From NCBI RefSeq assembly GCF_002632725.1, contig NZ_NJAI01000001.1:124001-188000 (forward strand): a stretch of DNA of 64,000 nt, written 5' to 3'. Position numbers and translations under genes: made by a program. Of this stretch, positions 39,375 through 50,826 are shown piece by piece. The first letter of the stretch is position 1, and every line of letters begins with the position of its first letter. The DNA is from Xenorhabdus hominickii. GTDB taxonomy: Bacteria; Pseudomonadota; Gammaproteobacteria; Enterobacterales; Enterobacteriaceae. The notes beneath the pieces were generated by a model. The model saw nothing but the letters and a program-made list of their open reading frames with translations, was not told where the DNA came from and made no database searches.

Positions 39375-39689
39375 TCAACTCGCCAGCTTTAAACCAATAA
39401 TACCAGCTATAATCAGGCCAAGGCTTATCACCCTGGCCAAGTTTGCTGACTCCCCCAACACCACTATGCCAAAAATCGCCGTACCTACAGCACCAATGCC
39501 TGTCCACACAGCATAGGCTGTTCCTGTCGGTAAATTTTTCATGGCGTAGGCCAGCAATCCCACACTGACAATCATCGCACTGATCGTAATTAAGCTCGGC
39601 ACCACACGTGAAAAACCGTGGGTATATTTAAGGCCTACAGCCCACACTACTTCCAGCAAACCTGCTATAAGGAGGACCAACCAAGACAT
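39375..39689 (-). CDS. sugE: guanidinium exporter (SMR family)
   Basis: A 104-residue four-helix small multidrug resistance protein of the SugE/Gdx subtype. It has [26 protein letters not shown] with the essential membrane Glu, and [19 protein letters not shown]. Gdx proteins export guanidinium in exchange for protons. The ATG at 39689 (AAGGGA upstream) gives the E. coli-like start [10 protein letters not shown]. The guanidine-II riboswitch 26 bp upstream confirms the guanidine role. It lies before efp, as in E. coli. Confidence 0.95.
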   Translation of the reverse strand: MSWLVLLIAGLLEVVWAVGLKYTHGFSRVVPSLITISAMIVSVGLLAYAMKNLPTGTAYAVWTGIGAVGTAIFGIVVLGESANLARVISLGLIIAGIIGLKLAS

Positions 39690-39714
39690 GATTTTCCCTT
39701 TATCGAGTGGCAAA

Positions 39715-39758
39715 TGGGGCCGTCCCCAATATGATGGCGTTTATCTGGGTCGTCCCAG
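39715..39758 (-). promoter_or_regulatory. guanidine-II (mini-ykkC) riboswitch
   Basis: Read on the minus strand there are two small hairpins, CTGGG-ACGA-CCCAG (39758-39745) and TGGGG-ACGG-CCCCA (39728-39715), joined by 16 nt. Paired stem-loops with ACGR tetraloops define the mini-ykkC class, in which guanidinium binding to both loops frees the ribosome site. It sits directly before the sugE ribosome site. Confidence 0.92.
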
Positions 39759-39834
39759 ACAACGATTAAGAAATGAAACTGAATTATAACTAGCCGATTT
39801 TACAACCGCAATCGCAGAACAAAAACACAATAAA

Positions 39835-39872
39835 AAAAGCCGCAGCCTCTAGACGAAGAGGCCACGGCTTTT
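39835..39872 (-). terminator. intrinsic terminator of efp
   Basis: On the minus strand AAAAGCCG and CGGCTTTT enclose GCCTCT/AGAGGC stems, followed by seven T. It lies 18 bp after the efp stop. Confidence 0.88.
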
Positions 39873-39890
39873 CTAAAATAGCAAACGCGA

Positions 39891-40457
39891 TTATTTCACG
39901 CGAGAAACGTATTCGCCGGAACGGGTATCAACTTTAATAACTTCACCGATCTGTACGAACAGAGGAACTTTTACTACAGCACCAGTGCTCAGGGTAGCAG
40001 GTTTACCACCAGTACCGGCGGTATCACCTTTCAGACCTGGATCAGTCTCAGTAATTTCCAGTTCAACAAAGTTTGGCGGGGTTACAGCGATAGGACGGCC
40101 ATCCCACAGAGTCAGAATACATTCTGCCTGATCGATCAGCCATTTTGCATTGTCACCAACGGCTTTCTCATCTGCAGCTAACTGCTCGAAAGTTTCGTTG
40201 TTCATGAAATGCCAGAATTCACCGTCGTTGTACAAATAGGTCAGGTTCATATCCATGACATCTGCGCTTTCAACGGAATCTGTTGATTTAAAGGTTTTTT
40301 CTAGTAATTTACCAGAAATCAGTTTACGAATACGAACACGGGCAAATGCCTGCCCTTTTCCTGGTTTAACAAATTCACTTTCTAGAATAGCGCACGGCTC
40401 GCCATCTAACATGATTTTAAGACCTGAACGGAATTCATTGGTACTATAAGTAGCCAT
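39891..40457 (-). CDS. efp: translation elongation factor P
   Basis: A 188-residue EF-P that relieves ribosome stalling at polyproline. Lys34, the residue beta-lysylated by EpmA/EpmB, is present in [10 protein letters not shown]. The carboxyl end ([27 protein letters not shown]) is typical. Divergent from epmB, whose product makes the substrate for its modification. Confidence 0.97.
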   Translation of the reverse strand: MATYSTNEFRSGLKIMLDGEPCAILESEFVKPGKGQAFARVRIRKLISGKLLEKTFKSTDSVESADVMDMNLTYLYNDGEFWHFMNNETFEQLAADEKAVGDNAKWLIDQAECILTLWDGRPIAVTPPNFVELEITETDPGLKGDTAGTGGKPATLSTGAVVKVPLFVQIGEVIKVDTRSGEYVSRVK

Positions 40458-40497
40458 GGAGATCCTCTAATTTTTAACAAAATGGCTTAGCCAAAAA

Positions 40498-41523
40498 ATG
40501 GCACACATTATAACCCATATTCCCCCTGTCAGAGAAGTCTGGCTACAACAACTTGCGGATGTAATTACAGATCCCAATGAGTTGTTGCAATTATTATCCC
40601 TAAACTCACACGCCATACTGAAAGACGGTAATGAGGCGAAGCGATTATTTCCCCTACGTGTGCCAAAAGCATTTGTAGCACGAATGAAAAAAGGCGATCC
40701 GCGTGATCCTCTACTATTGCAAGTCCTGACTGCACGGGAAGAGTTTGTAATATCTCCTGGCTTTTCAACAGATCCGCTAGATGAACAGCGTAATGTCGTG
40801 CCCGGGCTGTTGCATAAATACCGCAACCGAGCATTGCTATTAGTCAAAGGGGGTTGTGCAGTCAATTGCCGTTATTGCTTCCGTCGTCATTTTCCTTATG
40901 AAGATAACAAGGGAAATAAAAACAATTGGCAGCTCGCTCTGGATTATATCGAGCAACATACTGAGTTAGATGAAATCATCTTCTCTGGTGGTGACCCATT
41001 GATGGCGAAAGATCATGAATTGGACTGGTTAATTAGCCACATTGAATTTATTCCACACATTAAACGCTTACGGATCCACACACGTTTACCGGTTGTTATC
41101 CCTGATCGTATCACCCTAACCCTGTGTAATCGTTTGGCACAATCAAACTTGCAGGTGATCATGGTGACCCACATCAACCATGCAAATGAAATTGATGATG
41201 CCTTCCGAGAAAGTATAACTCGGCTAAAACAGGCTGGCGTGACACTTCTAAATCAAAGCGTGATGCTGCGTGATATCAATGATAATGCAGAAACACTGGC
41301 AGACTTAAGTAATGCATTATTCGATGCGGGTATTTTGCCTTACTACATCCATGTTCTGGATAAAGTTCAAGGCGCCGCACACTTTCTCGTTGATGATGAA
41401 GAAGCAAAAGCAATAATGCGGGAATTATTAACGAAAGTCTCCGGTTATCTGGTTCCTTGCCTGACAAGAGAAATTGGTGGAGAACCCAGTAAAACGCCTC
41501 TGGATTTGGGCTTAGGGCTATAA
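40498..41523 (+). CDS. epmB: EF-P (R)-beta-lysine-forming lysine 2,3-aminomutase
   Basis: Radical SAM enzyme of 341 residues that converts (S)-alpha-lysine to (R)-beta-lysine for EF-P modification. The cluster motif CxxxCxxC is in GGCAVNCRYCFRRHFPY, followed by EIIFSGGDPLM. The PLP-binding lysine should lie near the carboxyl end (EPSKTPLDLGL). It is divergent from efp as in E. coli, leaving 40 bp for both promoters. Confidence 0.95.
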   Translation: MAHIITHIPPVREVWLQQLADVITDPNELLQLLSLNSHAILKDGNEAKRLFPLRVPKAFVARMKKGDPRDPLLLQVLTAREEFVISPGFSTDPLDEQRNVVPGLLHKYRNRALLLVKGGCAVNCRYCFRRHFPYEDNKGNKNNWQLALDYIEQHTELDEIIFSGGDPLMAKDHELDWLISHIEFIPHIKRLRIHTRLPVVIPDRITLTLCNRLAQSNLQVIMVTHINHANEIDDAFRESITRLKQAGVTLLNQSVMLRDINDNAETLADLSNALFDAGILPYYIHVLDKVQGAAHFLVDDEEAKAIMRELLTKVSGYLVPCLTREIGGEPSKTPLDLGLGL

Positions 41524-41527
41524 TCTT

Positions 41528-41585
41528 CCCCTTTCAAGTTGCAGCTTCGTTGACTGGGCTGCAACTTGAAATCCCATTAGGGATA
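41528..41585. repeat. palindromic ERIC-derived repeat
   Basis: TTTCAAGTTGCAGC (41532-41545) pairs exactly with GCTGCAACTTGAAA (41558-41571) around a 12-base loop containing GACTGG. These are the ERIC end sequences brought together, with a short remnant of the core. It lies between convergent epmB and yjeI and could act as a transcript end for both. Confidence 0.65.
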
Positions 41586-41592
41586 CTAGTGA

Positions 41593-41934
41593 TTAAGGAC
41601 ACTTATAGACCTGACCAACCATTTTGCTATCAAGGGGAACAAAGCTTCCCAATAGATTCTGGGATGGGCTATTTACGCCATAAATAACATTTCCGCCCAT
41701 TTCAGCCACTTTATTACGCAGGTCATTGGCGGCGCTACGCATAGAGCTACTCTCATTGCTGACACCATTGAACCAATTGCTTTGAGTACCAACAACTTCA
41801 CCTAACCGTTGGCATTCACTGCCCGGCTGAGTATCCATGAAACGTACATTAGCACCAGCAGAGGTTAATTGATGGTTTGTTGTACACCCCGCCAGCAACA
41901 ATACTGACGCACCAAATAACATTTTGATTCGCAT
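41593..41934 (-). CDS. yjeI: DUF4156 lipoprotein
   Basis: A 113-residue lipoprotein with lipobox LLLAGC. The mature part has the YjeI pattern: DTQPGSECQRLGEVVGTQSNWF and AANDLRNKVAEMGGNVIYGVNSPSQ ... GQVYKCP. GAGGA lies 5 bases before the ATG at 41934. Another ATG four codons upstream overlaps that site and is less likely. The function is unknown. It keeps its E. coli place between epmB and groEL. Confidence 0.88.
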   Translation of the reverse strand: MRIKMLFGASVLLLAGCTTNHQLTSAGANVRFMDTQPGSECQRLGEVVGTQSNWFNGVSNESSSMRSAANDLRNKVAEMGGNVIYGVNSPSQNLLGSFVPLDSKMVGQVYKCP

Positions 41935-42012
41935 AACTTTCCTCATTGATTATAGAAATTTCTATAATGATGATAAATATACCCTTTTGTATTCCATTAG
42001 AACAAAAAATAA

Positions 42013-42042
42013 AAAGGCGAGCAGAAAAATCTGCTCGCCTTT
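42013..42042 (-). terminator. intrinsic terminator of groES-groEL
   Basis: AAAGGCGAGCAG pairs perfectly with CTGCTCGCCTTT around a 6-base loop, and on the minus strand TTTTTATTTTTT follows. Confidence 0.92.
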
Positions 42043-42091
42043 AAAATCTTATCCTATCGGATGGGCAATTCCATCAGCAGGATGAGCAACA

Positions 42092-43750
<1,659 letters not shown>

Positions 43751-43791
43751 TTAAATTCGCTCAATTAAGAAGGGTTAGCGTGAGGATTCAA

Positions 43792-44163
<372 letters not shown>

Positions 44164-44167
44164 CTAC

Positions 44168-44199
44168 AAATTGGGGCTTAAGATCAGTACTTCAAGGGG
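44168..44199 (-). promoter_or_regulatory. sigma-32 heat-shock promoter of groES-groEL
   Basis: On the minus strand CCCCTTGAA, 14 bp (GTACTGATCTTAAG), then CCCCAATTT match the RpoH consensus CTTGAA-N13/14-CCCCAT. It lies about 85-110 bp before groES. Confidence 0.85.
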
Positions 44200-44262
44200 C
44201 GGCAAGTAAAAAATATTTTACTTTTTGTTTACCCGCTCAAATAATAAGCAAAGCAGGAACAA

Positions 44263-44802
44263 TTATCTTTTATCGTGCCCACTGCCATGTTCGCCATGAT
44301 TTTTCTGATCATCTTGCGGCTGATTATTCAATTTACTGGAAGCATCATCCCGCCTGTGTTCATATTCGCCCTCAAAAGTTTGTCCATTCTGGCCGTCCTG
44401 CCCATAGCCACCAGTATAATTTGAGCCACGAAAAACATTCGGCCGATAGAGCTTAATATGGGGCAATAATTTTGCTGTCAGAAGTTTCTGTACAGGGGAT
44501 AATAACAATAGTAATCCGAGAAAATCGGTAAAAAATCCGGGTAATATCAGCAAAAAACCGGCAAAGACCAAAGAAACGCTTTTAACGACTTCTTCCGCAG
44601 GGCTTTCACCCGCCACAATTTTTTGTTGCATCGACATAAAATTACTCATGCCCTGATTGCGTACAAGAGAAACCCCAAGGCAAGAAGTAAGAATAACAAG
44701 CAGCAGAGTCAACAAAACCCCTACTTCAGAGGCAATACGAACAAACAGGACTGATTCGATGTAAACCAGCAAGCATATAAGAATTAGTGGGAGCCAGCGC
44801 AC
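44263..44802 (-). CDS. fxsA: FxsA membrane protein
   Basis: A 179-residue inner-membrane protein. Spans include LPLILICLLVYIESVLFVRIASEVG and VLLTLLLVILTSCLGVSLVRNQG, then a pair (VFAGFLLILPGFFTDFLGLLLLL). The last 50 residues are hydrophilic and rich in Gly, Gln and His. Named for suppression of F exclusion of phage T7 in E. coli. The native role is unclear. Upstream of groES as in E. coli, on the same strand. Confidence 0.93.
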   Translation of the reverse strand: MRWLPLILICLLVYIESVLFVRIASEVGVLLTLLLVILTSCLGVSLVRNQGMSNFMSMQQKIVAGESPAEEVVKSVSLVFAGFLLILPGFFTDFLGLLLLLSPVQKLLTAKLLPHIKLYRPNVFRGSNYTGGYGQDGQNGQTFEGEYEHRRDDASSKLNNQPQDDQKNHGEHGSGHDKR

Positions 44803-45159
44803 GTGGTTCTCCTTTAATTATTTATTGTCCACACTCTATTTCTCATTCACATAAAGTGAAATCACATAATGTGGGATCAGATTACATAATATGGAGATAA
44901 TAGTAACCATTTTCAATACTACAGATAGTTGACTTTTCATCTCTGGAATCGTGACCTTAGTCACACATATGTGATCTCATTAATAAAATAGCACTATAAA
45001 GTGATCTAGGTTCAAGGCATTTCTGGTAAATCCACATATGATCGCGCCGGCAATTTCGTGATAAGTAATTAATATCACGTCATTTGTTGACGGCAACATT
45101 ATTCTCAACAAACACTTAATATAACAGTAAAAAAACGTATCCAAGTTAAGAAGGTTCTC
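44803..45159 (+). promoter_or_regulatory. aspA promoter region with a CRP site
   Basis: A near-consensus CRP palindrome, CGTGA-CCTTAG-TCACA, lies at 44950-44965. AT-rich candidates for the core promoter follow. E. coli aspA is activated by CRP and mildly by FNR. I see only a weak FNR-like sequence (GTGATCTAGGTTCAA, 45001-45015). The other half faces fxsA. No gene in this stretch. Confidence 0.7.
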
Positions 45160-46584
45160 ATGTCAAACAACATTCGTATCGAAGAAGACCTGTTAGGTAA
45201 ACGAGAAGTTCCCGCTGAAGCCTACTATGGTATTCACACTCTGCGTGCGATTGAAAATTTTTATATCAGTGACCGTACCATCAACGATGTCCCTGAATTC
45301 ATCCGCGGCATGGTGATGGTGAAAAAAGCTGCGGCTCTGGCAAACAAAGAACTCCATACTATCCCTGGCAAAATTGCGGACGTTATTGTCAAAGCCTGTG
45401 ATGAAATCCTCAACACTGGCAAGTATATGGATCAATTCCCTGTTGATGTCTTTCAAGGCGGAGCGGGTACTTCATTGAACATGAATACCAATGAGGTACT
45501 GGCAAATATCGGCCTTGAATTGATGGGACATCAAAAAGGTGAATATGAGTACCTGAATCCTAATGATCACCTGAACAAAAGCCAATCAACCAACGATGCT
45601 TATCCTACTGGCTTTCGCGTTGCTGTCTATAATTCACTAATGGGCTTAGTTGAATCAATTAAGTTGTTGAAAGCAGGCTTCGACAAAAAAGGCGTTGAAT
45701 TCGACGATATCCTGAAAATGGGTCGTACCCAGCTGCAAGATGCTGTTCCAATGACTCTGGGTCAAGAGTTCCGCGCATTTTCCATACTGCTAAAAGAAGA
45801 AATCAAAAATATCACTCACACGGCAGAATTGCTGTTGGAAGTGAACCTCGGCGCGACAGCAATCGGTACCGGCTTAAACACTGCGCCAGGCTACCAAACA
45901 CTGGTCGTTGAGAAATTGGCAGAAGTCACAGGGTTACCTTGTCTGCCAGCAGAAGACTTGATCGAAGCGACTTCTGACTGCGGCGCCTACGTTATGGTTC
46001 ATGGGGCATTGAAACGTCTGGCAGTTAAGATGTCCAAGATTTGTAACGACTTGCGTTTGCTCTCTTCCGGCCCTCGTGCTGGCCTGAATGAAATCAATCT
46101 GCCAGAATTGCAGGCAGGTTCTTCCATCATGCCAGCCAAAGTTAACCCTGTTGTGCCAGAAGTCGTTAACCAAGTTTGCTTCAAAGTTATTGGTAACGAT
46201 ATTTGTATCACAATGGCAGCAGAAGCAGGCCAGTTACAACTTAACGTAATGGAACCTGCGATTGGTCAGGCGATGTTCGAGTCAATGTCCATCCTGGGCA
46301 ACGCATGCCGTAATCTGGTTGAAAAATGTGTCAACGGCATCACTGCTAATAAAGAAGTGTGCGAAAGCTTTGTGTTCAACTCTATCGGTATCGTCACTTA
46401 TCTGAACCCATTCATTGGCCACCACAATGGCGATATCGTGGGCAAGATCTGTGCTGAAACCGGCAAAAGTGTTCGTGAAGTTGTGCTAGAGCGTGGTTTA
46501 CTGACCGAAGCTGAATTAGATGATATTTTCTCCGTTGAGAACCTAAAACATCCAACTTATAAAGCAAAACGTTTTGATGATTAA
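45160..46584 (+). CDS. aspA: aspartate ammonia-lyase
   Basis: A 474-residue fumarase/aspartase-family enzyme converting aspartate to fumarate and ammonia, used in anaerobic fumarate respiration. The signature [15 protein letters not shown] is near residue 325, with [16 protein letters not shown] ([13 protein letters not shown]) and [16 protein letters not shown] motifs. AAGAAGG precedes the start. Followed by a terminator and dcuA, which supplies its substrate. Confidence 0.97.
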   Translation: MSNNIRIEEDLLGKREVPAEAYYGIHTLRAIENFYISDRTINDVPEFIRGMVMVKKAAALANKELHTIPGKIADVIVKACDEILNTGKYMDQFPVDVFQGGAGTSLNMNTNEVLANIGLELMGHQKGEYEYLNPNDHLNKSQSTNDAYPTGFRVAVYNSLMGLVESIKLLKAGFDKKGVEFDDILKMGRTQLQDAVPMTLGQEFRAFSILLKEEIKNITHTAELLLEVNLGATAIGTGLNTAPGYQTLVVEKLAEVTGLPCLPAEDLIEATSDCGAYVMVHGALKRLAVKMSKICNDLRLLSSGPRAGLNEINLPELQAGSSIMPAKVNPVVPEVVNQVCFKVIGNDICITMAAEAGQLQLNVMEPAIGQAMFESMSILGNACRNLVEKCVNGITANKEVCESFVFNSIGIVTYLNPFIGHHNGDIVGKICAETGKSVREVVLERGLLTEAELDDIFSVENLKHPTYKAKRFDD

Positions 46585-46620
46585 TTAAATGCTTATAATA
46601 ACGAGCTCGTCTTAATTTTT

Positions 46621-46660
46621 AAGGCACGCAACTCCAACCGGAAGCGTGCCTTTTTAATTT
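46621..46660 (+). terminator. terminator/attenuator between aspA and dcuA
   Basis: AAGGCACGC (46621-46629) pairs with GCGTGCCTT (46644-46652), followed by TTTAATTTT. Confidence 0.85.
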
Positions 46661-46724
46661 TCAGCAAACACAAAATATTAACCATAGATTTTCATAATAC
46701 TAAATAAGTTAAGGAGTACGTAAC

Positions 46725-48026
46725 ATGTTAGCCGTAGAATTAGTTATTGTTCTGCTGGCCATTTTTTTGGGAGCACGACTAGGGGGAATAGGAATTGGTT
46801 TTGCTGGCGGGATTGGCGTTTTAGTCCTTGCAGCCATCGGTGTTAAACCGGGTAGCATACCATTTGATGTTATTTCAATTATTATGGCGGTTATCGCCGC
46901 TATCTCAGCCATGCAAGTAGCAGGTGGATTAGATTATTTAGTTCAACAAACAGAAAAATTACTACGCAGGAACCCAAAATACATCACAATCCTTGCACCT
47001 ATCGTCACTTATTTTCTGACTTTATTTGCAGGTACCGGAAACATATCACTGGCAACACTTCCTGTTATTGCGGAAGTGGCAAAAGAGCAGGGCATAAAAC
47101 CTTGTCGCCCACTCTCTACTGCGGTTGTTTCAGCTCAGATAGGGATTACTGCCTCCCCTATTTCGGCAGCGGTCGTTTACATGGCATCTGTCATGGAAAA
47201 TCAAGGCATCAGTTATATACATTTACTTATGGTACTAATGCCTTCAACATTTTTTGCAATCATCCTGATGTCATTCATCATTTCATGGGTTTTTGATTCC
47301 AAACTGTCGAAAGATCCCATCTACCAAAAACGCCTTGCAGATGGTCTGGTAGAAATGCGTGGCGCTCATCAAATTCAGATTAAACCCAAGGCTAAACTGT
47401 CTGTTTTGTTATTCCTGCTGGGCGTTATTAGTGTTGTCATCTATGCAATTATCAACAGTCCGAGTGTCGGTCTGATTGAAAAACCACTGATGAATACCAC
47501 TAATGCGATTCTGATTATTATGCTCAGTATTGCCACCCTAACCACCATCATCTGCTCTGTCGATACCGATGCTATTCTGAACTCAAGTACCTTTAAAGCA
47601 GGTATGAGTGCATGTATCTGTATTTTAGGGGTTGCATGGCTGGGTGATACTTTTGTGCAGGCCAATATTGATTGGATAAAAGAAACAGCCGGTAGTCTGA
47701 TTCATGCTCAACCGTGGCTGCTGGCGGTTATTTTCTTCTGCTGCTCTGCATTACTCTATTCGCAGGCCGCAACAGCGAAGGCTTTGATGCCAATGGCACT
47801 GGCATTGCATGTAACACCATTAACAGCGATAGCTTCTTTCTCTGCGGTTTCTGGCCTGTTTATCCTACCAACTTATCCGACATTAGTTGCCGCTGTGCAA
47901 ATGGATGATACCGGAACCACCCGTATTGGCCGATTTGTATTCAATCATCCTTTCTTTATTCCGGGCACCATTGCCGTTGTGTTGGCCGTTTCATTCGGCT
48001 TTTTGTTTGGTGGCATGATCTTGTAA
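46725..48026 (+). CDS. dcuA: anaerobic C4-dicarboxylate transporter DcuA
   Basis: A 433-residue inner-membrane antiporter exchanging aspartate, fumarate and succinate. It is highly hydrophobic, with the Dcu family start MLAVELVIVLLAIFLGARLGGIGIGFAGG and APIVTYFLTLFAGTGNISLATLPV. Paired with aspA as in E. coli. The hairpin after the stop (48062-48086) is the probable terminator. Confidence 0.95.
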   Translation: MLAVELVIVLLAIFLGARLGGIGIGFAGGIGVLVLAAIGVKPGSIPFDVISIIMAVIAAISAMQVAGGLDYLVQQTEKLLRRNPKYITILAPIVTYFLTLFAGTGNISLATLPVIAEVAKEQGIKPCRPLSTAVVSAQIGITASPISAAVVYMASVMENQGISYIHLLMVLMPSTFFAIILMSFIISWVFDSKLSKDPIYQKRLADGLVEMRGAHQIQIKPKAKLSVLLFLLGVISVVIYAIINSPSVGLIEKPLMNTTNAILIIMLSIATLTTIICSVDTDAILNSSTFKAGMSACICILGVAWLGDTFVQANIDWIKETAGSLIHAQPWLLAVIFFCCSALLYSQAATAKALMPMALALHVTPLTAIASFSAVSGLFILPTYPTLVAAVQMDDTGTTRIGRFVFNHPFFIPGTIAVVLAVSFGFLFGGMIL

Positions 48027-48061
48027 CGTCATAATACTGAACATTCATTCAAAAACGTTAT

Positions 48062-48086
48062 TTCAGGGGCTGACAATGCCCCTGAA
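48062..48086 (+). terminator. hairpin terminator after dcuA
   Basis: TTCAGGGGC pairs with GCCCCTGAA around a 7-base loop, followed by GTATTTCC, a weak T tract. It occupies the place where E. coli has cutA. No cutA is seen between dcuA and dsbD. Confidence 0.6.
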
Positions 48087-48239
48087 GTATTTCCAGCCAA
48101 AAATATTTGGCTATCAAAAAATTAACATTGCATTAATATTAGTCAATTGACTTTCTGTCATAGATGCCATCAGTTATAGTTCAAAGTCTGGTAAGTTTCA
48201 CAAATCAAACCACGATACAAGCAGGTCAAAAACTATATT

Positions 48240-50030
48240 ATGATGAAACGTATTCTCATGTTGTTTCTGCTGTTCAGCGGTATTGCTACCTCACCCATCA
48301 AAGCCAGCACACTGTTTGAACAACTCGGACAAAATCGCTACCTTCCTGCTAATCAGGCATTCATGTTTGATTTTCAGCAACAGGGAAATAAACTCACATT
48401 AAACTGGGATATCAAACCCGGTTATTATCTCTACCGACAACAGTTCAGTATCACACCTAAACAAGCGTCGCTGGGAAAAATTGAGTATTCCAAAAGCAGC
48501 AAGCATGAAGATGAGTTTTTTGGTAAGACTGAAGTTTATTTTCAATCTGTACATATTGATGTCCCGATCCTATCTGCTACTAATGACTCCTCACTTGAAG
48601 TCACTTACCAAGGGTGTGCAGAGGCGGGTTACTGCTATCCTCCAGAAACCGTCAACGTACCACTACAAGTAGTGGTAACGTCAATGGCACCAAATAATGC
48701 AATAGCAACAGCGCCCGATAATATAACGACTTCCCAAAATGCGTCATTATCGACAGAGCCACTGCAACAAGAAAATACCAATAGCAAAACCCATGACGTG
48801 CCTTTTTCACCGCTATGGGCACTGTTGATTGGCATTGGTATTGCATTTACTCCCTGCATATTGCCCATGTATCCGCTGATTTCCAGCATTATTCTGGGAC
48901 AGAAACGCCCTGAAAGCCTGAAACGAATCTTTTGGCTCGCCATGAGTTACGTTCAGGGAATGGCGCTCACCTATACTATATTGGGGTTAATCGTCGCGTC
49001 GGCAGGCTTACAATTTCAAACGGCCCTGCAAAATCCTTACATTCTGGTCGGGCTGTCAATCCTGTTTATTTTACTCGCCCTATCCATGTTTGGGCTATAT
49101 ACCTTACAACTCCCTGCTTCTGCCCAAACTCGTCTGGTAGATTGGAGCAACCAACAGAAAAGCGGCTCCTATATTGGTGTGTTAGTTATGGGAGCCTTAG
49201 CAGGGTTGATCGCATCCCCCTGCACCACTGCACCACTCAGTGCCATTTTGCTCTATATCGCCCAAAGCGGTAATACGCTGGTCGGTGGCCTGACCCTTTA
49301 CCTCTACGCACTGGGTATGGGTATACCACTTATCGCCGTTACCTTATTCGGCCACAAACTTTTGCCTCGTAGCGGCCCGTGGATGCAATATATTAAAGAG
49401 GCTTTCGGATTCATTATTCTGGCATTGCCTGTCTTTTTACTGGAGCGGATACTCGGAGACACATGGGGTACGAGATTATGGAGCCTGCTGGCCGTCTCCT
49501 TCCTTGGCTGGTCTTTCGCATTGACCTTAAGCAGTAAAAAGGGCTGGTTACGAACCTTGCAAATTGTTTTACTGGCGCTGGCTCTGATTGCCTCACGCCC
49601 ATTGCAAGATTGGGTATGGGGAAGCCCGGCGACAGAACAACAGAAAGCCTCTGTCACATTCCAACAAATCAGTAGCTGGCAGGAGTTAAACCAGATTTTA
49701 GCTAAAAATCATGACAAGCCGATTATGTTGGATCTGTATGCTGACTGGTGTATAGCTTGCAAAGAGTTTGAAAAATATACTTTCAGTGATCCACAAGTAC
49801 AGTCACAATTGAGCCAATTCTTCTTATTACAAGCTGATGTCACAAGTAATGAGCCAAACCAGAAAGAATTACTGCAAAAATTAAACGTAATAGGACTTCC
49901 TACTATCTTGTTTTTTGATACAGAAGGAAAAGAGCTAACCAATTCGCAAGTCAATGGATTCATGAATGCAGAACGTTTTAGCCAGCATTTACAGAAAATA
50001 CAACAAGTACAGCATCCACAACAAAAATAA
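48240..50030 (+). CDS. dsbD: thiol:disulfide interchange protein DsbD
   Basis: A 596-residue inner-membrane electron shuttle from thioredoxin to periplasmic DsbC, DsbG and CcmG. It has a signal peptide, then the alpha domain with the cysteine pair [11 protein letters not shown]. The eight-span beta domain has cysteines in [11 protein letters not shown] and [11 protein letters not shown]. The carboxyl thioredoxin-like gamma domain has [12 protein letters not shown]. It is about 30 residues longer than E. coli DsbD, mainly in the linker after the alpha domain (Asn, Thr and Ser rich). Followed 18 bp later by the regulator gene. Confidence 0.95.
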   Translation: MMKRILMLFLLFSGIATSPIKASTLFEQLGQNRYLPANQAFMFDFQQQGNKLTLNWDIKPGYYLYRQQFSITPKQASLGKIEYSKSSKHEDEFFGKTEVYFQSVHIDVPILSATNDSSLEVTYQGCAEAGYCYPPETVNVPLQVVVTSMAPNNAIATAPDNITTSQNASLSTEPLQQENTNSKTHDVPFSPLWALLIGIGIAFTPCILPMYPLISSIILGQKRPESLKRIFWLAMSYVQGMALTYTILGLIVASAGLQFQTALQNPYILVGLSILFILLALSMFGLYTLQLPASAQTRLVDWSNQQKSGSYIGVLVMGALAGLIASPCTTAPLSAILLYIAQSGNTLVGGLTLYLYALGMGIPLIAVTLFGHKLLPRSGPWMQYIKEAFGFIILALPVFLLERILGDTWGTRLWSLLAVSFLGWSFALTLSSKKGWLRTLQIVLLALALIASRPLQDWVWGSPATEQQKASVTFQQISSWQELNQILAKNHDKPIMLDLYADWCIACKEFEKYTFSDPQVQSQLSQFFLLQADVTSNEPNQKELLQKLNVIGLPTILFFDTEGKELTNSQVNGFMNAERFSQHLQKIQQVQHPQQK

Positions 50031-50048
50031 TCTGGAAGGAGAGCTACC

Positions 50049-50621
50049 ATGCAACGTGAATATGTGCTCAGTCATGCCCTGAATATACTGGAACAGCATG
50101 GCCTATCAGCAACATTGGAGACGCTTTTAACTCCCCTTAAAATTGAGATTAGCCATATAAAGCATTTTTGGCCTGATCGCGAAGCCCTGCTCTACGATTG
50201 CCTTCGCTATCATAGCCAGCAAATTGAGATATGGCAGCGCCAAATCTTACTGGACGAAACCTTGGATCCTGAGCAGAAATTACTGGCCCGTTACGATACC
50301 CTCAAGGAAAAAGTACAGGAACAACGATATCCGGGGTGTCTGTTCATTGCGGCGTGCAGCACTTTCCCTGATCCTACTCATCCGATTCACCAGTTAGCTG
50401 AATTGCAAAAACAAAATTCTTTTCATTACACGTCGGAGTTATTACAACAACTCGATATTGACGACAATGAACAAGTCGCCAACCAAATGGAACTGATACT
50501 TGAAGGGTGTCTCAGTAAATTGTTAGTGAAAAGAGAGTTTGAAGCTGTAACCACCGCAAAATTGCTAGCACAAGATATTTTAACCATCGCAAAATGCCGC
50601 AAAAACGGAGCATTAAGTTAA
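50049..50621 (+). CDS. yjdC: TetR-family regulator next to dsbD
   Basis: A 190-residue regulator. A degenerate TetR-type helix-turn-helix is at residues 1-50 (YVLSHALNILEQHGLSATLETLLTPLKIEISHIKHFWPDREALLYDCL). A ligand domain follows, with CLFIAACSTFPDPTHPIHQ. It corresponds to YjdC (also called DscR), encoded after dsbD in E. coli. AAGGAGAG precedes the ATG. Probably in an operon with dsbD. Confidence 0.85.
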   Translation: MQREYVLSHALNILEQHGLSATLETLLTPLKIEISHIKHFWPDREALLYDCLRYHSQQIEIWQRQILLDETLDPEQKLLARYDTLKEKVQEQRYPGCLFIAACSTFPDPTHPIHQLAELQKQNSFHYTSELLQQLDIDDNEQVANQMELILEGCLSKLLVKREFEAVTTAKLLAQDILTIAKCRKNGALS

Positions 50622-50710
50622 GAAAAAACAACTAAAGTTGAATAACCACACTAATTCGGTATGAAAATACAGCAAACAATCATTTTTCATCGTTTTTTTG
50701 CAGAAAGTAT

Positions 50711-50739
50711 TTGACGGATTAAGCTGAATACGGTTTAAT
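50711..50739 (+). promoter_or_regulatory. tRNA-Phe promoter
   Basis: TTGACG (50711-50716) and TTTAAT (50734-50739) are spaced by 17 bp and followed by GCGCCCC, a stringent-type discriminator. Confidence 0.8.
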
Positions 50740-50750
50740 GCGCCCCGTTA

Positions 50751-50826
50751 GCCCGGATAGCTCAGTCGGTAGAGCAGGGGATTGAAAATCCCCGTGTCCT
50801 TGGTTCGATTCCGAGTCCGGGCACCA
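50751..50826 (+). tRNA. tRNA-Phe (GAA)
   Basis: A 76-nt tRNA starting GCCCGGATAGCTCAGTCGG, with anticodon GAA in GGGGATTGAAAATCCCC, T-loop GGTTCGATTCC and encoded CCA. It corresponds to E. coli pheU, a well-known integration site. An integrase gene follows 360 bp downstream. No second copy of the tRNA 3' end is visible to the right in this window, so the far attachment site is outside or lost. Confidence 0.97.

Noticed and set aside
45001..45015. FNR site upstream of aspA
   Set aside because: GTGATCTAGGTTCAA departs from TTGAT-N4-ATCAA in both halves. Mentioned only as weak.
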